Assembly (NCBI RefSeq): GCF_030819275.1
Contig: NZ_JAUTBL010000001.1
Span: forward strand, 496,001 to 560,000
Direction: 5' to 3'
DNA: 64,000 bases
Origin: Agrobacterium larrymoorei
Lineage (GTDB): Bacteria > Pseudomonadota > Alphaproteobacteria > Rhizobiales > Rhizobiaceae
Part shown: one piece after another, positions 33,588 through 43,425 of the stretch
Position numbering within the stretch: position 1 is the stretch's first letter
How the letters are laid out: every line of letters starts with the position of its first letter
Program-made: the position numbers and the translations under genes
The notes under the pieces: generated by a model
Database searches by the model: none
Told to the model about the DNA's origin: nothing
What the model saw: only the letters and a program-made list of their open reading frames with translations

Positions 33588-34914
33588 GGCTTTCCTCCTT
33601 GGTCACAACCGGTTCTTTGACGAGGCTCATCCTGGACTGCAGGACCAAGCCGAAAATGGAGACAAGAAAAACGAAAAACACCGGGCTGCCATTCTGGAAG
33701 AAAATAGCCTCGAGGCAGGCGGAGTAGAGCACGCAAAGCCAGGTGCGCTGGAAGAGGCGCGTCAATGCCGGATCATTTTTTGGTGGCACCAGGTCCAGCC
33801 GCGCGATCGCCCGCATCGGCACCAGAATGACGAGCGTCAGCGCCAGCAGCAACCCCGGAATCCCTGTCGTCAGGAGCGTATCCACATAAGCGTTATGTCC
33901 GTTGAAAGCCCGGACTGCCCAGGTCTCGAGACCGGCAGGGCTATGCGTCAGGTCAGGCGTTTGCCAGAAGCCTTGGAAGCCATAGCCGAGGATTGGGGAT
34001 TGGGCGATCGCGTCAAAGGCGATCTTCCAGATATCGGAGCGGTTGGTGAAGGTCGGATCAATGCCGACCGAGGCCACCAGGCTTCGAAAATCCGATGATA
34101 GGGTGGCGCCAAGGATCAGAGTGTTGAAGGCGACGATACCGCCCACCGCGATGAACCACCGCGTCCAGCGAACCCTCTCGAATATCCATTGCAGAACGAG
34201 GATCATAGGCAGCATCGCAGTCGATGATTTACCCCCGGTGTGCATAAGAAAGAACACGGCCAGAACGGTAATGACGATGCCGCTTTTCTTCCATCCTGCA
34301 CTGCGGAAGTAGAGCCCGAAAAATGTGATCTGCAGCATCACCGCAGCAGTGAGGTTCTTGTGTGCATAATGGCCCCTCCAGTAACCCGCATTCATCGGTT
34401 CGACAATTTCGGCCGCCTGATGGATCGAAAGCCGGGGCAGAAAAACAACGCCGAAATAAGCCACCCCGAGCGTGATGGCGGTACCGTAAAGCATCAGTCG
34501 CGCGAATTGCTCCTCGGATCGGGGAAGAAGCAGGAACATGCCTGCGTTGAAGAAGGTCAGGGTCGCCAGGATCGTCCGCTTGATCGCATCGATGGGATAG
34601 TTCGACAGCGCAGACGAGATGAAAAACCAACCGAGAAGCGCAATGATCAAAACTCTCGGCTGGCAAATCTGCGAGCGCATAGGATGGTTCAGGGCGGCAT
34701 AGATGGTCAGAGACGTAATCAGCAGAAACGTCATCTGATTGAGAAAGTTTGACCCCGATACAATATCCGTTCCCGCAGATTGCAACTTCACAAGGTCGAT
34801 AAACGGGTTCGTGGTGATGAAGTAGAACAGGAAGATCGCTACGAAGGTCGCAACTCTGACCTTCATATGCTGTCCGCTGAGTTGAGCTGGCGAGATTGTG
34901 GTTACCTGCATCAC
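33562..34914 (-). CDS. Wzy-like O-antigen/exopolysaccharide polymerase
   Basis: A 450-residue integral membrane protein with about ten to twelve hydrophobic segments and a large loop (about 275-340) containing GYGFQGFWQTP and FNGHNAYVDTLLTTGIPG, the latter the H-x-x-Y pattern seen in O-antigen ligase/polymerase (WaaL/Wzy) families. It likely joins lipid-linked repeat units in the periplasm. The start overlaps the Wzz/GumC-like gene by 4 bp and the end overlaps the deacetylase by 26 bp. Pairing with a Wzz-like protein and a Wzx-like flippase favours polymerase over ligase. Confidence 0.88.
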   Translation of the reverse strand: MMQVTTISPAQLSGQHMKVRVATFVAIFLFYFITTNPFIDLVKLQSAGTDIVSGSNFLNQMTFLLITSLTIYAALNHPMRSQICQPRVLIIALLGWFFISSALSNYPIDAIKRTILATLTFFNAGMFLLLPRSEEQFARLMLYGTAITLGVAYFGVVFLPRLSIHQAAEIVEPMNAGYWRGHYAHKNLTAAVMLQITFFGLYFRSAGWKKSGIVITVLAVFFLMHTGGKSSTAMLPMILVLQWIFERVRWTRWFIAVGGIVAFNTLILGATLSSDFRSLVASVGIDPTFTNRSDIWKIAFDAIAQSPILGYGFQGFWQTPDLTHSPAGLETWAVRAFNGHNAYVDTLLTTGIPGLLLALTLVILVPMRAIARLDLVPPKNDPALTRLFQRTWLCVLYSACLEAIFFQNGSPVFFVFLVSIFGLVLQSRMSLVKEPVVTKEESHGVFIQSQ

Positions 34915-36380
34915 ATAATCCGCTCGAACCGCCAGTCGTTGCGTCTGAGTTCAATCAACGTCCGACCTGCGACGACGAAAAACGCACCAAGCAGGATCCC
35001 GGCGATCAGGCCACCGATCGCAAGCAGCGAAGTCGGAGGAGGGAAGCTGCGCTTCTCAGGCGGTACTGGCTCGGTGACGATGCGGAGATTGGAAACGTTG
35101 AGCTGCTCCTGCTCTCCGGTTTCGCCCGCGCGCTTCAGGAACGTATCGTAGAGCGCTGCCTTAGCCTCGGCATTTCTCTGTAAATCCTGCAATTCGACTT
35201 GCGCCGCATCGTCGGTCGAAACCCGGCTCTGAGCCGTATTGATCTGGCTGCGCAGAGAATCGACAGCGCTTTGCGCCTGGTCCATCTCAAGCTTGACGCT
35301 TTGCAAGATGCGTTCTGTCTCGCGAGCGATTTCCGCTCTGAGCGTCGCCAGCTGCGCCCTCGATGCGGCAAGCTTTGGATACCGTTCCCCATAGGTCAGT
35401 GCCAGCTCGTCATATTGCTGTTTGAGAACGGAATACTGCGATCGCAGCGTATCGAGAAGCGGTGACGACAGCGAACTGGCCCCAGTGCCCCCATTTGCCG
35501 AAGGCTGGCTCAACTTATTGTAGCGCGCCTTGACCTCCTGCAGCCTGGAATTGGCATCATTCAACCGCGTGTTGAGCTGCGAGAGACTTTGAACATTAAC
35601 GGAGCCTGCACTGCCGAGATCCTGAAGATTGTTTTTCTGCCGGAACTCCACGACCGCATTGGCTGCGTCTGTCGCAGCACGCCTCAACTCTTCAAGGCGC
35701 GTCGCAAGCGCCGTGCTCGCGCTCTTGGCAAGATCACTGCGCGTAGCCTCAAGCTCCTGCCTGAAAGATTCTGCGAGTGTCGCCAGTATCTTGACCGACC
35801 GCTCGGGATCGCGCGTCCAAAGGCTGATGTTGATGAGATAGGTTCCACCTTCGCGGCCAACCTTGATGCGCTTGTCGAGAATTCGCATCGCCGTCAATGT
35901 TTGATCCCCTGGGGGCTGCGGACTGGCGAGACCGAGCACGTCCATCAGATTGAAACCGGGTTCGAGCGATGGGTTGAACTCCGGAAGCTCCTGCAACTGC
36001 TCGCGCTCGACCGTCCGTCGCAGAACGTTGCCGGAGTTGAGCAGCAGAATTTTGCTGGATATGTCGAGGATTTGAGCTTCGCTCTGAAGGGCGGGAACCG
36101 TCAACTCATTTGGAAGGACCTGACCTGAGGGCGGCGGCAGCAGGATATCCATAGAGGCCGTATAGCGCGGCTTGGTTAGGGTGCCGAAGGCGATCCCGGC
36201 CGCCGCGCCGAGAATAGCGAAGAGCAGAATGACAAAGAGCCCACGACGCAACCAGAGAAAGACATTGCCAGGGGTGATGATCGGGCCCGAAGCCGCAGTT
36301 GGTTTCGTATCGACGTTTCGACGCAGCGAAGGCTCCGGCGTTGGGCGCTCGACGCGCTTCTGCGTTGGATACTCGTACAT
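34911..36380 (-). CDS. Wzz/GumC-like polysaccharide chain-length/export protein
   Basis: A 489-residue polysaccharide co-polymerase. An N-terminal transmembrane helix (FVILLFAILGAAAGIAFG, about 49-66), a periplasmic Wzz domain, a long coiled-coil with GNVR-type ending (repeated Gln/Ala/Leu heptads, about 180-430), a proline-rich PVPPEKRSFPPP segment and a second helix (LLAIGGLIAGILLGAFFVVAG). There is no cytoplasmic BY-kinase domain or Walker motif, so it is the GumC/ExoP-truncated type; any tyrosine kinase must be elsewhere. First gene of the minus-strand polysaccharide operon; the flippase is divergent, with 120 bp between them. Confidence 0.9.
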   Translation of the reverse strand: MYEYPTQKRVERPTPEPSLRRNVDTKPTAASGPIITPGNVFLWLRRGLFVILLFAILGAAAGIAFGTLTKPRYTASMDILLPPPSGQVLPNELTVPALQSEAQILDISSKILLLNSGNVLRRTVEREQLQELPEFNPSLEPGFNLMDVLGLASPQPPGDQTLTAMRILDKRIKVGREGGTYLINISLWTRDPERSVKILATLAESFRQELEATRSDLAKSASTALATRLEELRRAATDAANAVVEFRQKNNLQDLGSAGSVNVQSLSQLNTRLNDANSRLQEVKARYNKLSQPSANGGTGASSLSSPLLDTLRSQYSVLKQQYDELALTYGERYPKLAASRAQLATLRAEIARETERILQSVKLEMDQAQSAVDSLRSQINTAQSRVSTDDAAQVELQDLQRNAEAKAALYDTFLKRAGETGEQEQLNVSNLRIVTEPVPPEKRSFPPPTSLLAIGGLIAGILLGAFFVVAGRTLIELRRNDWRFERIM

Positions 36381-36500
36381 GCGCGACCAGACCTCTGTGT
36401 CAATCGAAACGAAATATTTTCAGCTTATAGCTCCCATAAACCACACAGACCGCTGAGAAATGGTTTACGCCCCCACCTCTTTCTGGGCATGGAATGACAC

Positions 36501-37790
36501 ATGGCAAGAAACGCACCAGGAAATACATCCAGATTGCTTGGAATGCTCTTGTCTTATAGCGCTTCCTCGGCAAGTCTTCTGATTGCCAATGCCGCGCAAC
36601 TCATCACATTCGCGATACTGGCCCGAACTTTCGGCGCCGAAGAGTTTGGTCGCTACGTTTCCTTGATTGCCGTCACCAACATTGCTGTCCATCTCTGCGG
36701 CATGGGTGCGTCGGAATCCCTCGTCCGCCGCGTTCCGCAAGACCCATCCTGCTTCCCCCGCATCTTCGGCCACAGCATCATCTTGAGCGGTATCAGTGGA
36801 GCGGTGCTGATCGTGATGGGCATGATTGTCCTGCCCCACTTTATGCGTTTTGGGGAGACGTCAGGCGAGAACCTCTGGATAACCTTTCAGCTGCTTTTGA
36901 CCAATATCGTCCTGGTGCGCCTGATCATGTTGGGCGAAACCATCTTCCTCGCCCATCGACGGAATGGCGCCGCCAATGCCTCCATCATGGGCTTCGCGCT
37001 GATCCGCACGCTGACAGCGGCTCTCGCCTGCATCGCCTTCAAGGTCGATACGGTCGAAAGCTGGGCGACGTGGCAAATGGTTTCATTCATACTGACGCTT
37101 GCTCTGTACGGGTTCCTCGCCTTTCGCATCGCGCGGCCGGACTACAGACTGGACCGTCCCGAAATCCGCCTTGGGGTACTTTTCGCGACCCCGTTCATTT
37201 TTCGGGCTTTTCGTCAGAATGTCGACCTTCTGGTTCTCGGCTTGGTGGCCGGGCCTGAAATGGTGGGCAGCTACGGGGTCGCCAGGCGTATCACCGATAG
37301 CAGCTATATGGCGGTCGACGCGCTCAACCGGCTCGTCTACCCTCACCTTGCGGTGGCAAGCGTCAACGGCATCCACCACGCCTTCAAATTGACGATGCGT
37401 ATTCTCGCAATCGCTATCGGCCTTGGACTGGCCGCAGCCCTCGTCATATTCTTCGCTGCCTCGTTCATGCCTCTGATCTTCGGAACGGAATATGTGTCCC
37501 TGCCGACATTTGTTCGGGTCTTGGCCCCGCTAATCCTCCTGATCGCAATCTGGTCGATTGCGGTCGATCTTCTCGGAGCGGCCGGTGAACATGCAGCGCG
37601 TGCCTGGGTGCTGAACCTCGCAAACGGCATCGGCGCGCTCATCATCGGCGTGGCTGCATGGGTCTGGCCACCCTACGGAATTTTCATCTCAGCCTATATT
37701 ATCGAATTTAGCATCGTGATTGCTTCATGGCTCGTGGTGCGGGCCTATGTCGCCCGCTCCATCGCAGCAAGCAAGGAGATTGAAATATGA
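36501..37790 (+). CDS. Wzx-like oligosaccharide flippase
   Basis: A 429-residue membrane protein with about twelve hydrophobic segments, of the MATE/MVF-type polysaccharide exporter superfamily. The N-terminal ARTFGAEEFGRYVSLIAVTN resembles the start of polysaccharide_synt domains. It likely flips undecaprenyl-PP-linked repeat units to the periplasm for the Wzy-like polymerase encoded on the other strand. The ATG at 36501 is preceded by GGAATGACAC. It overlaps the GNAT-like gene by 4 bp (ATGA). Confidence 0.9.
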   Translation: MARNAPGNTSRLLGMLLSYSASSASLLIANAAQLITFAILARTFGAEEFGRYVSLIAVTNIAVHLCGMGASESLVRRVPQDPSCFPRIFGHSIILSGISGAVLIVMGMIVLPHFMRFGETSGENLWITFQLLLTNIVLVRLIMLGETIFLAHRRNGAANASIMGFALIRTLTAALACIAFKVDTVESWATWQMVSFILTLALYGFLAFRIARPDYRLDRPEIRLGVLFATPFIFRAFRQNVDLLVLGLVAGPEMVGSYGVARRITDSSYMAVDALNRLVYPHLAVASVNGIHHAFKLTMRILAIAIGLGLAAALVIFFAASFMPLIFGTEYVSLPTFVRVLAPLILLIAIWSIAVDLLGAAGEHAARAWVLNLANGIGALIIGVAAWVWPPYGIFISAYIIEFSIVIASWLVVRAYVARSIAASKEIEI

Positions 37791-38875
37791 CGACAAAAAG
37801 TACGTCAAAGCTCCGCCCCGCAGAGCTTGGCGATCTTCCCCAGATGAGCGCACTTTTCAGTTCCGTGTTCCGGTCCCGCTCCAAACCGAAGACGAAAGCG
37901 CTCGAAGCGCACATGTCTGAGATCTTGTTTACGCATCCGAATTACACACCCGAGAACGGCAGCCTTGTATCGGTGGACGAAACCGGTACGTTGAAAACCC
38001 TCCTCAATATCATACCGCTCACCTATCGCATCGGCGAGGAGACCGTGATTGCGAGGCTGACCTGCGGCTTCGCAACGACGCCGGATGCCAATCCCCGAGC
38101 CGCCGCGGCGGTGTTTTTAAGCACCCGGCCGAAATCCGATAACATCCTCTTTACCGACAGCGGCGCCCCGATCGGCATCGCCCATTTCAAGGCGATCGGC
38201 GGGATCGAACTCCAAGTCCAGGCTCTTCGGTGGTACAAGATGTTCAGACCGCTGCCTGCGCTTATCAGCTTCCTGAGAATCAAGCTTTTCGACCGCTTTG
38301 GGCGTCTCATCAGCAGAGGGCAGCTTCCTGACAATAGTCTTGCGAAAAACGTGACGACAGCGGACGGATACAGTGTTGCAGAAGCCACCCCTGCGGTCTT
38401 TGCCGAATACGCAACCCGTTATCTGGAACGTTATGTGGTCGCGCCGGTTTATGACGAGGCCTACGTCGCCTGGGCTGTCAACGCCTCTGCCGGAGATGAC
38501 GGACGCGGAAAACTGATGCTGGCACAGGTCACGGACAAGAACGGCAATGTCGTCGGCGTTTTCTCAGTCGTGGGCGAAATGGGCGGTTCGGCACATATCC
38601 TTGATCTTCTGTACGAAGACAATGCTCAGGATGCCCTCGTTGATGCCGCGCTGCTTGCCCTGGAACGATCCGGCTTCACCTATGCCTGCTCTCAGGCCCG
38701 CCCCGAGATGATCCGCTCACTCTCCCGCTACAGCCGCATCTGGTATCGCTACTTCACCGGGATATCCGCAACCTCCCGCTCTGCCGCGTTCAAGGAGGCG
38801 ATGGAGAGCGGCCGGGCCTATTTCGGCGGACTGGGTGGAGAAGGCTGGACACGTCTGACGCGCGACTTTTACTAG
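37787..38875 (+). CDS. GNAT-fold acetyltransferase-like protein of the polysaccharide locus
   Basis: A 362-residue soluble protein. The N-terminal third resembles a GNAT acyltransferase (LRPAELGDLPQMSALFSSVF opening, then strands around VSVDETGTLKTLLNIIPLTY) and the C-terminal part has a second GNAT-like or FemAB-like half (GNVVGVFSVVGEMGGSAHIL). It lacks a clear acetyl-CoA Q/RxxGxG/A loop, so activity is uncertain. Coupled to the flippase by a 4-bp overlap, it may acylate or aminoacylate a repeat-unit sugar before export, opposite in sense to the deacetylase in the same locus. Confidence 0.7.
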   Translation: MTTKSTSKLRPAELGDLPQMSALFSSVFRSRSKPKTKALEAHMSEILFTHPNYTPENGSLVSVDETGTLKTLLNIIPLTYRIGEETVIARLTCGFATTPDANPRAAAAVFLSTRPKSDNILFTDSGAPIGIAHFKAIGGIELQVQALRWYKMFRPLPALISFLRIKLFDRFGRLISRGQLPDNSLAKNVTTADGYSVAEATPAVFAEYATRYLERYVVAPVYDEAYVAWAVNASAGDDGRGKLMLAQVTDKNGNVVGVFSVVGEMGGSAHILDLLYEDNAQDALVDAALLALERSGFTYACSQARPEMIRSLSRYSRIWYRYFTGISATSRSAAFKEAMESGRAYFGGLGGEGWTRLTRDFY

Positions 38876-38947
38876 GTTGAGACCCCACTCTGCGCGACGA
38901 TATGAGCCTGAAGCGCACGGAGCGAATCTCAAAGATCGCGAAGCGTT

Positions 38948-41113
38948 TTATTCGGTCCGCTCAACCAGGAAATAGGTCGTCGGACCGCTGGGCGTGTCAT
39001 TCGACAGACGCACGATGTTACCGCTCTTGACGGTTGCGACGGTTGCACGGACACGGCCGTCCAGCCCGACAGGAGAAATCTTGAAGGTCCCGGGGATATC
39101 GAATCGGAGACCAACTTCCATGCGCCTGATGAGAACTGGCAGATGGCCGAAATCTTCGATGACGTGCTGATCAGCGTCTCTAAAGCGCATCCCGGAATTG
39201 CGGGCGTCCGACGCGAGGATCAAAAGCTGCCGTTTGCTCTCTTTCAACGGCGCTCCATCCAGAGACGACAGTGATAGCAATCCTCGTCCATCCGCTTGCT
39301 TGACGCTGAAAGCGCCTAGCTCAACGCCGTCCCCGACCTTATCGAAAGCAAGCGCCTCGGTCATCGGCGTTTTCAAGGCCAGGGCTTTGGCTCCGGCATC
39401 CAGTTGCAGTTCGCCGGTCTGGCTCACCACCTTACCACTATCGAGATCGGTCGGCGCGGACGGATCGACGCGACCAGCAGCTATCAGCTTTGCCACGATC
39501 GCCATCGGGGTCTCCCCCTCACGCTGCGGCGCGACCGCAACCACATCAGGCTTCGCATCGGTCAAAGATTGGAGGCCGATGGCCCCGACGAGACCGAGGC
39601 GTGTGAGAAGCTCGGGCTCCATGTCGTTGACACCTTGCGGCAGACCCTTTTGCCCGTCGACGAGGAAAGGGATGTCGAGCGACGTGCTCTTGGCATCGCC
39701 GCGGCGAAAGACGAGCGCAGCCAGCGTTTCGCCCGCTCGCGCCACCGGATCGAGTGCGATCGTGTAGGGCAGAATCTGCTTCTTGAACCGGAAATCCTCG
39801 CCATAGGCCAAAACAATCGGACCGTGCCCGTGGCGGCACAGAACATCCCAACCCTGCAGGGCAGCAAAAGCGGGTGCCGCAAGACCTGCCTCATACCGAT
39901 AGGGGTTCCAGAAGAGATGGTCATATTCCGTGATAATAAATGGCCGACCCAGCCACCGTGCAGCACCCACAGTTCTCAAGTAGCGCAGCCCGTCTTCCAG
40001 CGAGCTTTTCCCCTCAATGCTGGTGCCCGGTTCATAGGAGCCAACCCAGTCATGATAGGTGTTCATCGCCACCGCATCCTGGATACTGCGGCTTATGCCG
40101 GTCTGGATCGTTGGCCAGTTATTGTAGGGCAAGATGATGCCGCGGAAGCCAAGATCGCGGAGCGCTTTGGTCATACGCTGGGTGGCGTTCTGCTCCACGT
40201 CGATGAAGAAGGATTGCAGGTCGCGCATCCGTTCGCTGCGCTCATTACGGTTGGTCGGCAGAGCAACAGAACGATCCTCAAGACTGCCTTCCTTCGTCCA
40301 CCAACCCCATTTCTGCTTTAACGCATCGTCACTGCCGTGTTTCTTCGAAAGCCAGTCATTGAAGAGCGGTTGAAGCTGCTTCTGAAAGACGCTACCCCGC
40401 ACGCCCTCTTGCACGATGGAATCAAATTCCAGGCCGTTTTCGTTGAAGGGCACGATGGCAACAAGTGCCGGATCGCGAATGGGGGCGATGCCGGTATAGG
40501 GATTGACCTTGCCGAGGAAGGTCTGCTGAAACTTCAGCCAGTGATTGAAGCCTGCATCCGTAATCTGCGCATCGACCTTGAGATCACCATTGAGATCCCA
40601 TCTGTCCTCATAGCCGCCATAGGCTCCACGCGTGGAACTCAGGCCGTCTATGATCCAGTAGATGCCGTTTCGCTTCAGTGCCGCCATGAGGTAATGGACG
40701 CGATCCAGCACCTGCGGATCGAAGTCGAAATCCTTGGTGCGATCCGCCATCAACGCGGCATCAACATAATGGAAACGGGCGATATTGTAGCCGTGCCTCT
40801 TGAGCTGCAGGGCATAGCGGTCGGCAGCATCATGATCCGGAAACCCGCCAGACGCCGGGCTCAACGCAAGAGACGCACACAGGAAGCGCTGCGGCTCGGC
40901 GGCATCGTTTGCCATTGCAAGCTTGCCGGCAGGATTGATAACGATCCGCGTATTCTCGTCGATCTTTCTCTCTGGAAAAAGGCCGGAAAAATCAAGCGGG
41001 CTTCCCGCCTGAACTTCAAGCGACCTTTCTCTGACGGGAAGCCACTCTTCGGCGTAGGCTGGCCGGATCAATGCACACGAAACGACCAGTAACCGTAGAA
41101 GGGCTTTTTTCAT
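38948..41113 (-). CDS. Secreted clan-A glycoside hydrolase-like protein
   Basis: A 721-residue protein with a Sec signal peptide (KALLRLLVVSCALIRPAYA, cleavage near residue 22). The central TIM-barrel-like region shows clan-A features: RFHYVDAALM (about 115), an acid/base-type VAIVPFNENGLE with Asn-Glu, and a nucleophile-type FIITEYDHLFWNPYR. Flanking beta-rich regions continue to the C-terminus. No GH number can be assigned confidently. It overlaps the end of the GT2 gene by 1 bp, so it belongs with polysaccharide synthesis and may trim or release the polymer, as BcsZ/ExoK-type glycanases do. Confidence 0.72.
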   Translation of the reverse strand: MKKALLRLLVVSCALIRPAYAEEWLPVRERSLEVQAGSPLDFSGLFPERKIDENTRIVINPAGKLAMANDAAEPQRFLCASLALSPASGGFPDHDAADRYALQLKRHGYNIARFHYVDAALMADRTKDFDFDPQVLDRVHYLMAALKRNGIYWIIDGLSSTRGAYGGYEDRWDLNGDLKVDAQITDAGFNHWLKFQQTFLGKVNPYTGIAPIRDPALVAIVPFNENGLEFDSIVQEGVRGSVFQKQLQPLFNDWLSKKHGSDDALKQKWGWWTKEGSLEDRSVALPTNRNERSERMRDLQSFFIDVEQNATQRMTKALRDLGFRGIILPYNNWPTIQTGISRSIQDAVAMNTYHDWVGSYEPGTSIEGKSSLEDGLRYLRTVGAARWLGRPFIITEYDHLFWNPYRYEAGLAAPAFAALQGWDVLCRHGHGPIVLAYGEDFRFKKQILPYTIALDPVARAGETLAALVFRRGDAKSTSLDIPFLVDGQKGLPQGVNDMEPELLTRLGLVGAIGLQSLTDAKPDVVAVAPQREGETPMAIVAKLIAAGRVDPSAPTDLDSGKVVSQTGELQLDAGAKALALKTPMTEALAFDKVGDGVELGAFSVKQADGRGLLSLSSLDGAPLKESKRQLLILASDARNSGMRFRDADQHVIEDFGHLPVLIRRMEVGLRFDIPGTFKISPVGLDGRVRATVATVKSGNIVRLSNDTPSGPTTYFLVERTE

Positions 41114-42114
41114 CAGGACTTCAACAACCTGCTTTCAATCCAACTACCGGGATCTTTCCGTCGCGATATGAGGCCGAACGGAAGTGCCGCCGCATGAAAG
41201 CACCAGGCCACAATGGCGTAAAGGCCAAGCTCCAGACTCTTTTTCTTGATCGACATTGCCACGACCGGCAGCGCGAGCAAGGCAACAAAAGCAATCAACC
41301 AGATGGGATGGAAAATGCTGCCGATCAGGCAGAAAAGCAGAATTGCCCACCACGCATAGACGGCAAGCCAAAGCTTGATCTCTGGATTTTCTTGAATGAT
41401 CTGTTTGAACCGCCCCTGCTGCCAGCCCGCCCGCAACAGCTCTCCAGTGCCGAGCAGATATTTCGACGACCAGCGCCGTGTCAGCAGCACATAGGAGTTG
41501 ATGTTATGGCCGAAGTGATCGACATAGCGCCGGTCCAGCCGGTAAAGCGTCCAGCCGCGCAGCCGAAGACGTTGAGCAAGATCGAACTCCTCGAACGCAT
41601 GGAGATTGCGGTCGGAGAAATATCCCGCCTCCTCTATGGCCGCGCGACGGTAAACGCCGCCGCCGTTCAGACGATCGCGAACGCCATGCTTGACCTCAGA
41701 TGCAATGCGCTGCACGCGGCGGGTAAATTCCAGATTATCGAGATTGACCTCGTTGATATCGCCGCTGACACCAGCAACGCGGGGATGCTTATCAAGATAA
41801 TCGAAGGCCTCGGTCAAGAATGTCGGATCGAGCAGCATGTCGCCGTCCATCAAGGCGACGAATTCCCCCTTGCTGTATTGAAATCCAAGCTGGGGACCGA
41901 CACCGCAACTGGCTTTGGCGGGTGCCTGAATCTGTGCGATGATGACAGGGTATCGAGAAGCGATCTCAATTGTTCGATCCTTCGAACCACTGTCGGCAAC
42001 AATGATTTCGCTTTCGATATCAGGCACGGCCTTCAACGCATCGATCACGCTTTCAATGGCCGCACCGATCCGGTTTTCTTCGTTGAGCGTCTTCAGAATG
42101 ACCGATAATTTCAC
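41113..42114 (-). CDS. GT2-family glycosyltransferase with C-terminal membrane segments
   Basis: A 333-residue GT-A enzyme. It opens with SVILKTLNEENRIGAAIESV, has VADSGSKDRTIEIA (about 60-73) and the metal-binding MDGDM near residue 95, and carries HAFEEFDLAQRLRLRGW near 170-186 (ED-type base region). Two to three hydrophobic helices (about 245-310) anchor it in the inner membrane. It precedes the secreted glycosidase-like gene with a 1-bp overlap. Probably adds one sugar to the lipid-linked repeat unit. Confidence 0.9.
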   Translation of the reverse strand: MKLSVILKTLNEENRIGAAIESVIDALKAVPDIESEIIVADSGSKDRTIEIASRYPVIIAQIQAPAKASCGVGPQLGFQYSKGEFVALMDGDMLLDPTFLTEAFDYLDKHPRVAGVSGDINEVNLDNLEFTRRVQRIASEVKHGVRDRLNGGGVYRRAAIEEAGYFSDRNLHAFEEFDLAQRLRLRGWTLYRLDRRYVDHFGHNINSYVLLTRRWSSKYLLGTGELLRAGWQQGRFKQIIQENPEIKLWLAVYAWWAILLFCLIGSIFHPIWLIAFVALLALPVVAMSIKKKSLELGLYAIVAWCFHAAALPFGLISRRKDPGSWIESRLLKS

Positions 42115-42269
42115 AGCCGCATCCGTTATATGTCAGTCTATTTAGGCAAGAATACAGATTTGAGTGCGAGGCTGCATGCGGATTTTCTTATATGCTTAAC
42201 GCCACACCAAAGATTTATGCGGTTGTTGCGAATCTGGCAAGGATTGGGTTTGCAGCGCTGTGAAGCCGG

Positions 42270-42551
42270 TCAGTGGAGCATCCGGCTTCCGGACGTCTTC
42301 TCCATGTAGAGCTGCAAAAGCGTCATGGATTGCCTTAGTATAAGCTCAAGGGGCCTGAAGTTGTTCGAAGAGCTGTCGCCGCTTTCGCCTTCTATCATCG
42401 CCGCCATAGCGCGAAAATTCTCCGCCAGCCGCACGTCGCCCTCCTCCGCTGCATGTTCCGCAGCATCGAAAAGGGCTTCACTGACGGTATTCATCATGGC
42501 ATACCGCTCGCCAGCATTCATCTCCGGCAAGCTTTTCGGTGCTGATTGCAT
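42270..42551 (-). CDS. Small helical hypothetical protein
   Basis: A 93-residue soluble, Met- and Glu-rich helical protein (AGERYAMMNTVSEALFDAAEHAAEEGDVRLAENFRAMA). The frame is open to 42722, but the ATG at 42551 is directly preceded by GGAGAGATATCC and gives the protein-like part only. I do not recognise a family. It lies 164 bp downstream of the SDR gene on the same strand and may be a separate transcript. Confidence 0.6.
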   Translation of the reverse strand: MQSAPKSLPEMNAGERYAMMNTVSEALFDAAEHAAEEGDVRLAENFRAMAAMIEGESGDSSSNNFRPLELILRQSMTLLQLYMEKTSGSRMLH

Positions 42552-42715
42552 GGATATCTCTCCGCGCGCGCCTTCAGCCTCGCATCCACTTCGCAGATGC
42601 ATGAGCAATGCGCTTTGTTTGATCGGAATTATTGAACCAGAGATAGGGTTACAGGACTGGCGAAGCAAGTCATGACAGAAATGCCCCCCACGCATGGCCT
42701 TGACTGTCCTGTGCT

Positions 42716-43414
42716 TCACCACTCGATACTCGAGCCATCATAAGCATGGAAGTTGCCGCTCTGCTCCGGCTGAAGTCTATCCAGAACGGAAAGCATTCTG
42801 GTCGCGCTCTCGGCCGGTCGAAACCGATCACGACCGTTGCCATAGTCATCGCTAAGGGAGGTGGCGACGGTCCCGGGATGCATTGCCGCCAAGACGGACT
42901 GCGGGTGCGTACGGCTGATCTCGATGGAGGCGGTTCGGATGATCTGGTTCAAGGCTGCCTTGGAGGCACGGTAGGATATCCACCCACCAAGATGATTGTC
43001 ACCGATCGAACCGACCCTTGCCGACAAAAACGCCATAAGCCCGCGTTCTCGCCCCGGCAGTCTCGCAGAGACATGTTTCATCACCAGCGCAGGGCCAAGA
43101 GCGTTCAGCGCAAACTGCTTCATCATCGCATCGGGAGAAAGCTGCTTCAGCGCCTTTTCCGGGCCAGCCCCATCAATCGTCAGCGCACCGGTGGCACAGA
43201 AGATCAGATGAAACTCGCCGTCCAGTCGCCCGATCGTGTCCTGAACGCTCCTCTCATCGGTGATGTCCAAGCCATCGGTGGAACGTGAAAGGCCGATCAC
43301 CTCTGAGCACCTCTCGTCCGCCTCCAGCAGTTCTGCGACCGCCGAACCAATCCCGCCGCTTGAGCCGATGACCAGCGATCGATATCCCTCAGCAAGTGAA
43401 CTCATCATCATCAT
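42716..43414 (-). CDS. C-factor-like SDR oxidoreductase, partner of the photolyase
   Basis: A 232-residue short-chain dehydrogenase: nucleotide motif GSSGGIGSAVAEL (about 18-30), GLSRSTDGLDITD after the second strand, and catalytic YRASK (about 153-157). It resembles the csgA/C-factor group, which I recall as often being encoded beside cryptochrome/photolyase genes. It starts 11 bp after the photolyase stop on the same strand, with AGGAG ahead of four consecutive ATG codons, any of which may be used. Substrate unknown. Confidence 0.85.
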   Translation of the reverse strand: MMMMSSLAEGYRSLVIGSSGGIGSAVAELLEADERCSEVIGLSRSTDGLDITDERSVQDTIGRLDGEFHLIFCATGALTIDGAGPEKALKQLSPDAMMKQFALNALGPALVMKHVSARLPGRERGLMAFLSARVGSIGDNHLGGWISYRASKAALNQIIRTASIEISRTHPQSVLAAMHPGTVATSLSDDYGNGRDRFRPAESATRMLSVLDRLQPEQSGNFHAYDGSSIEW

Positions 43415-43425
43415 CAGGAGAACTC

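Noticed and set aside
36405..36425. AAATATTTTCA string before the Wzz-like gene, resembling the RpiR palindrome
   Set aside because: It lacks the central base and one arm, and the gene has no link to amino-sugar catabolism; probably chance in AT-rich promoter DNA.
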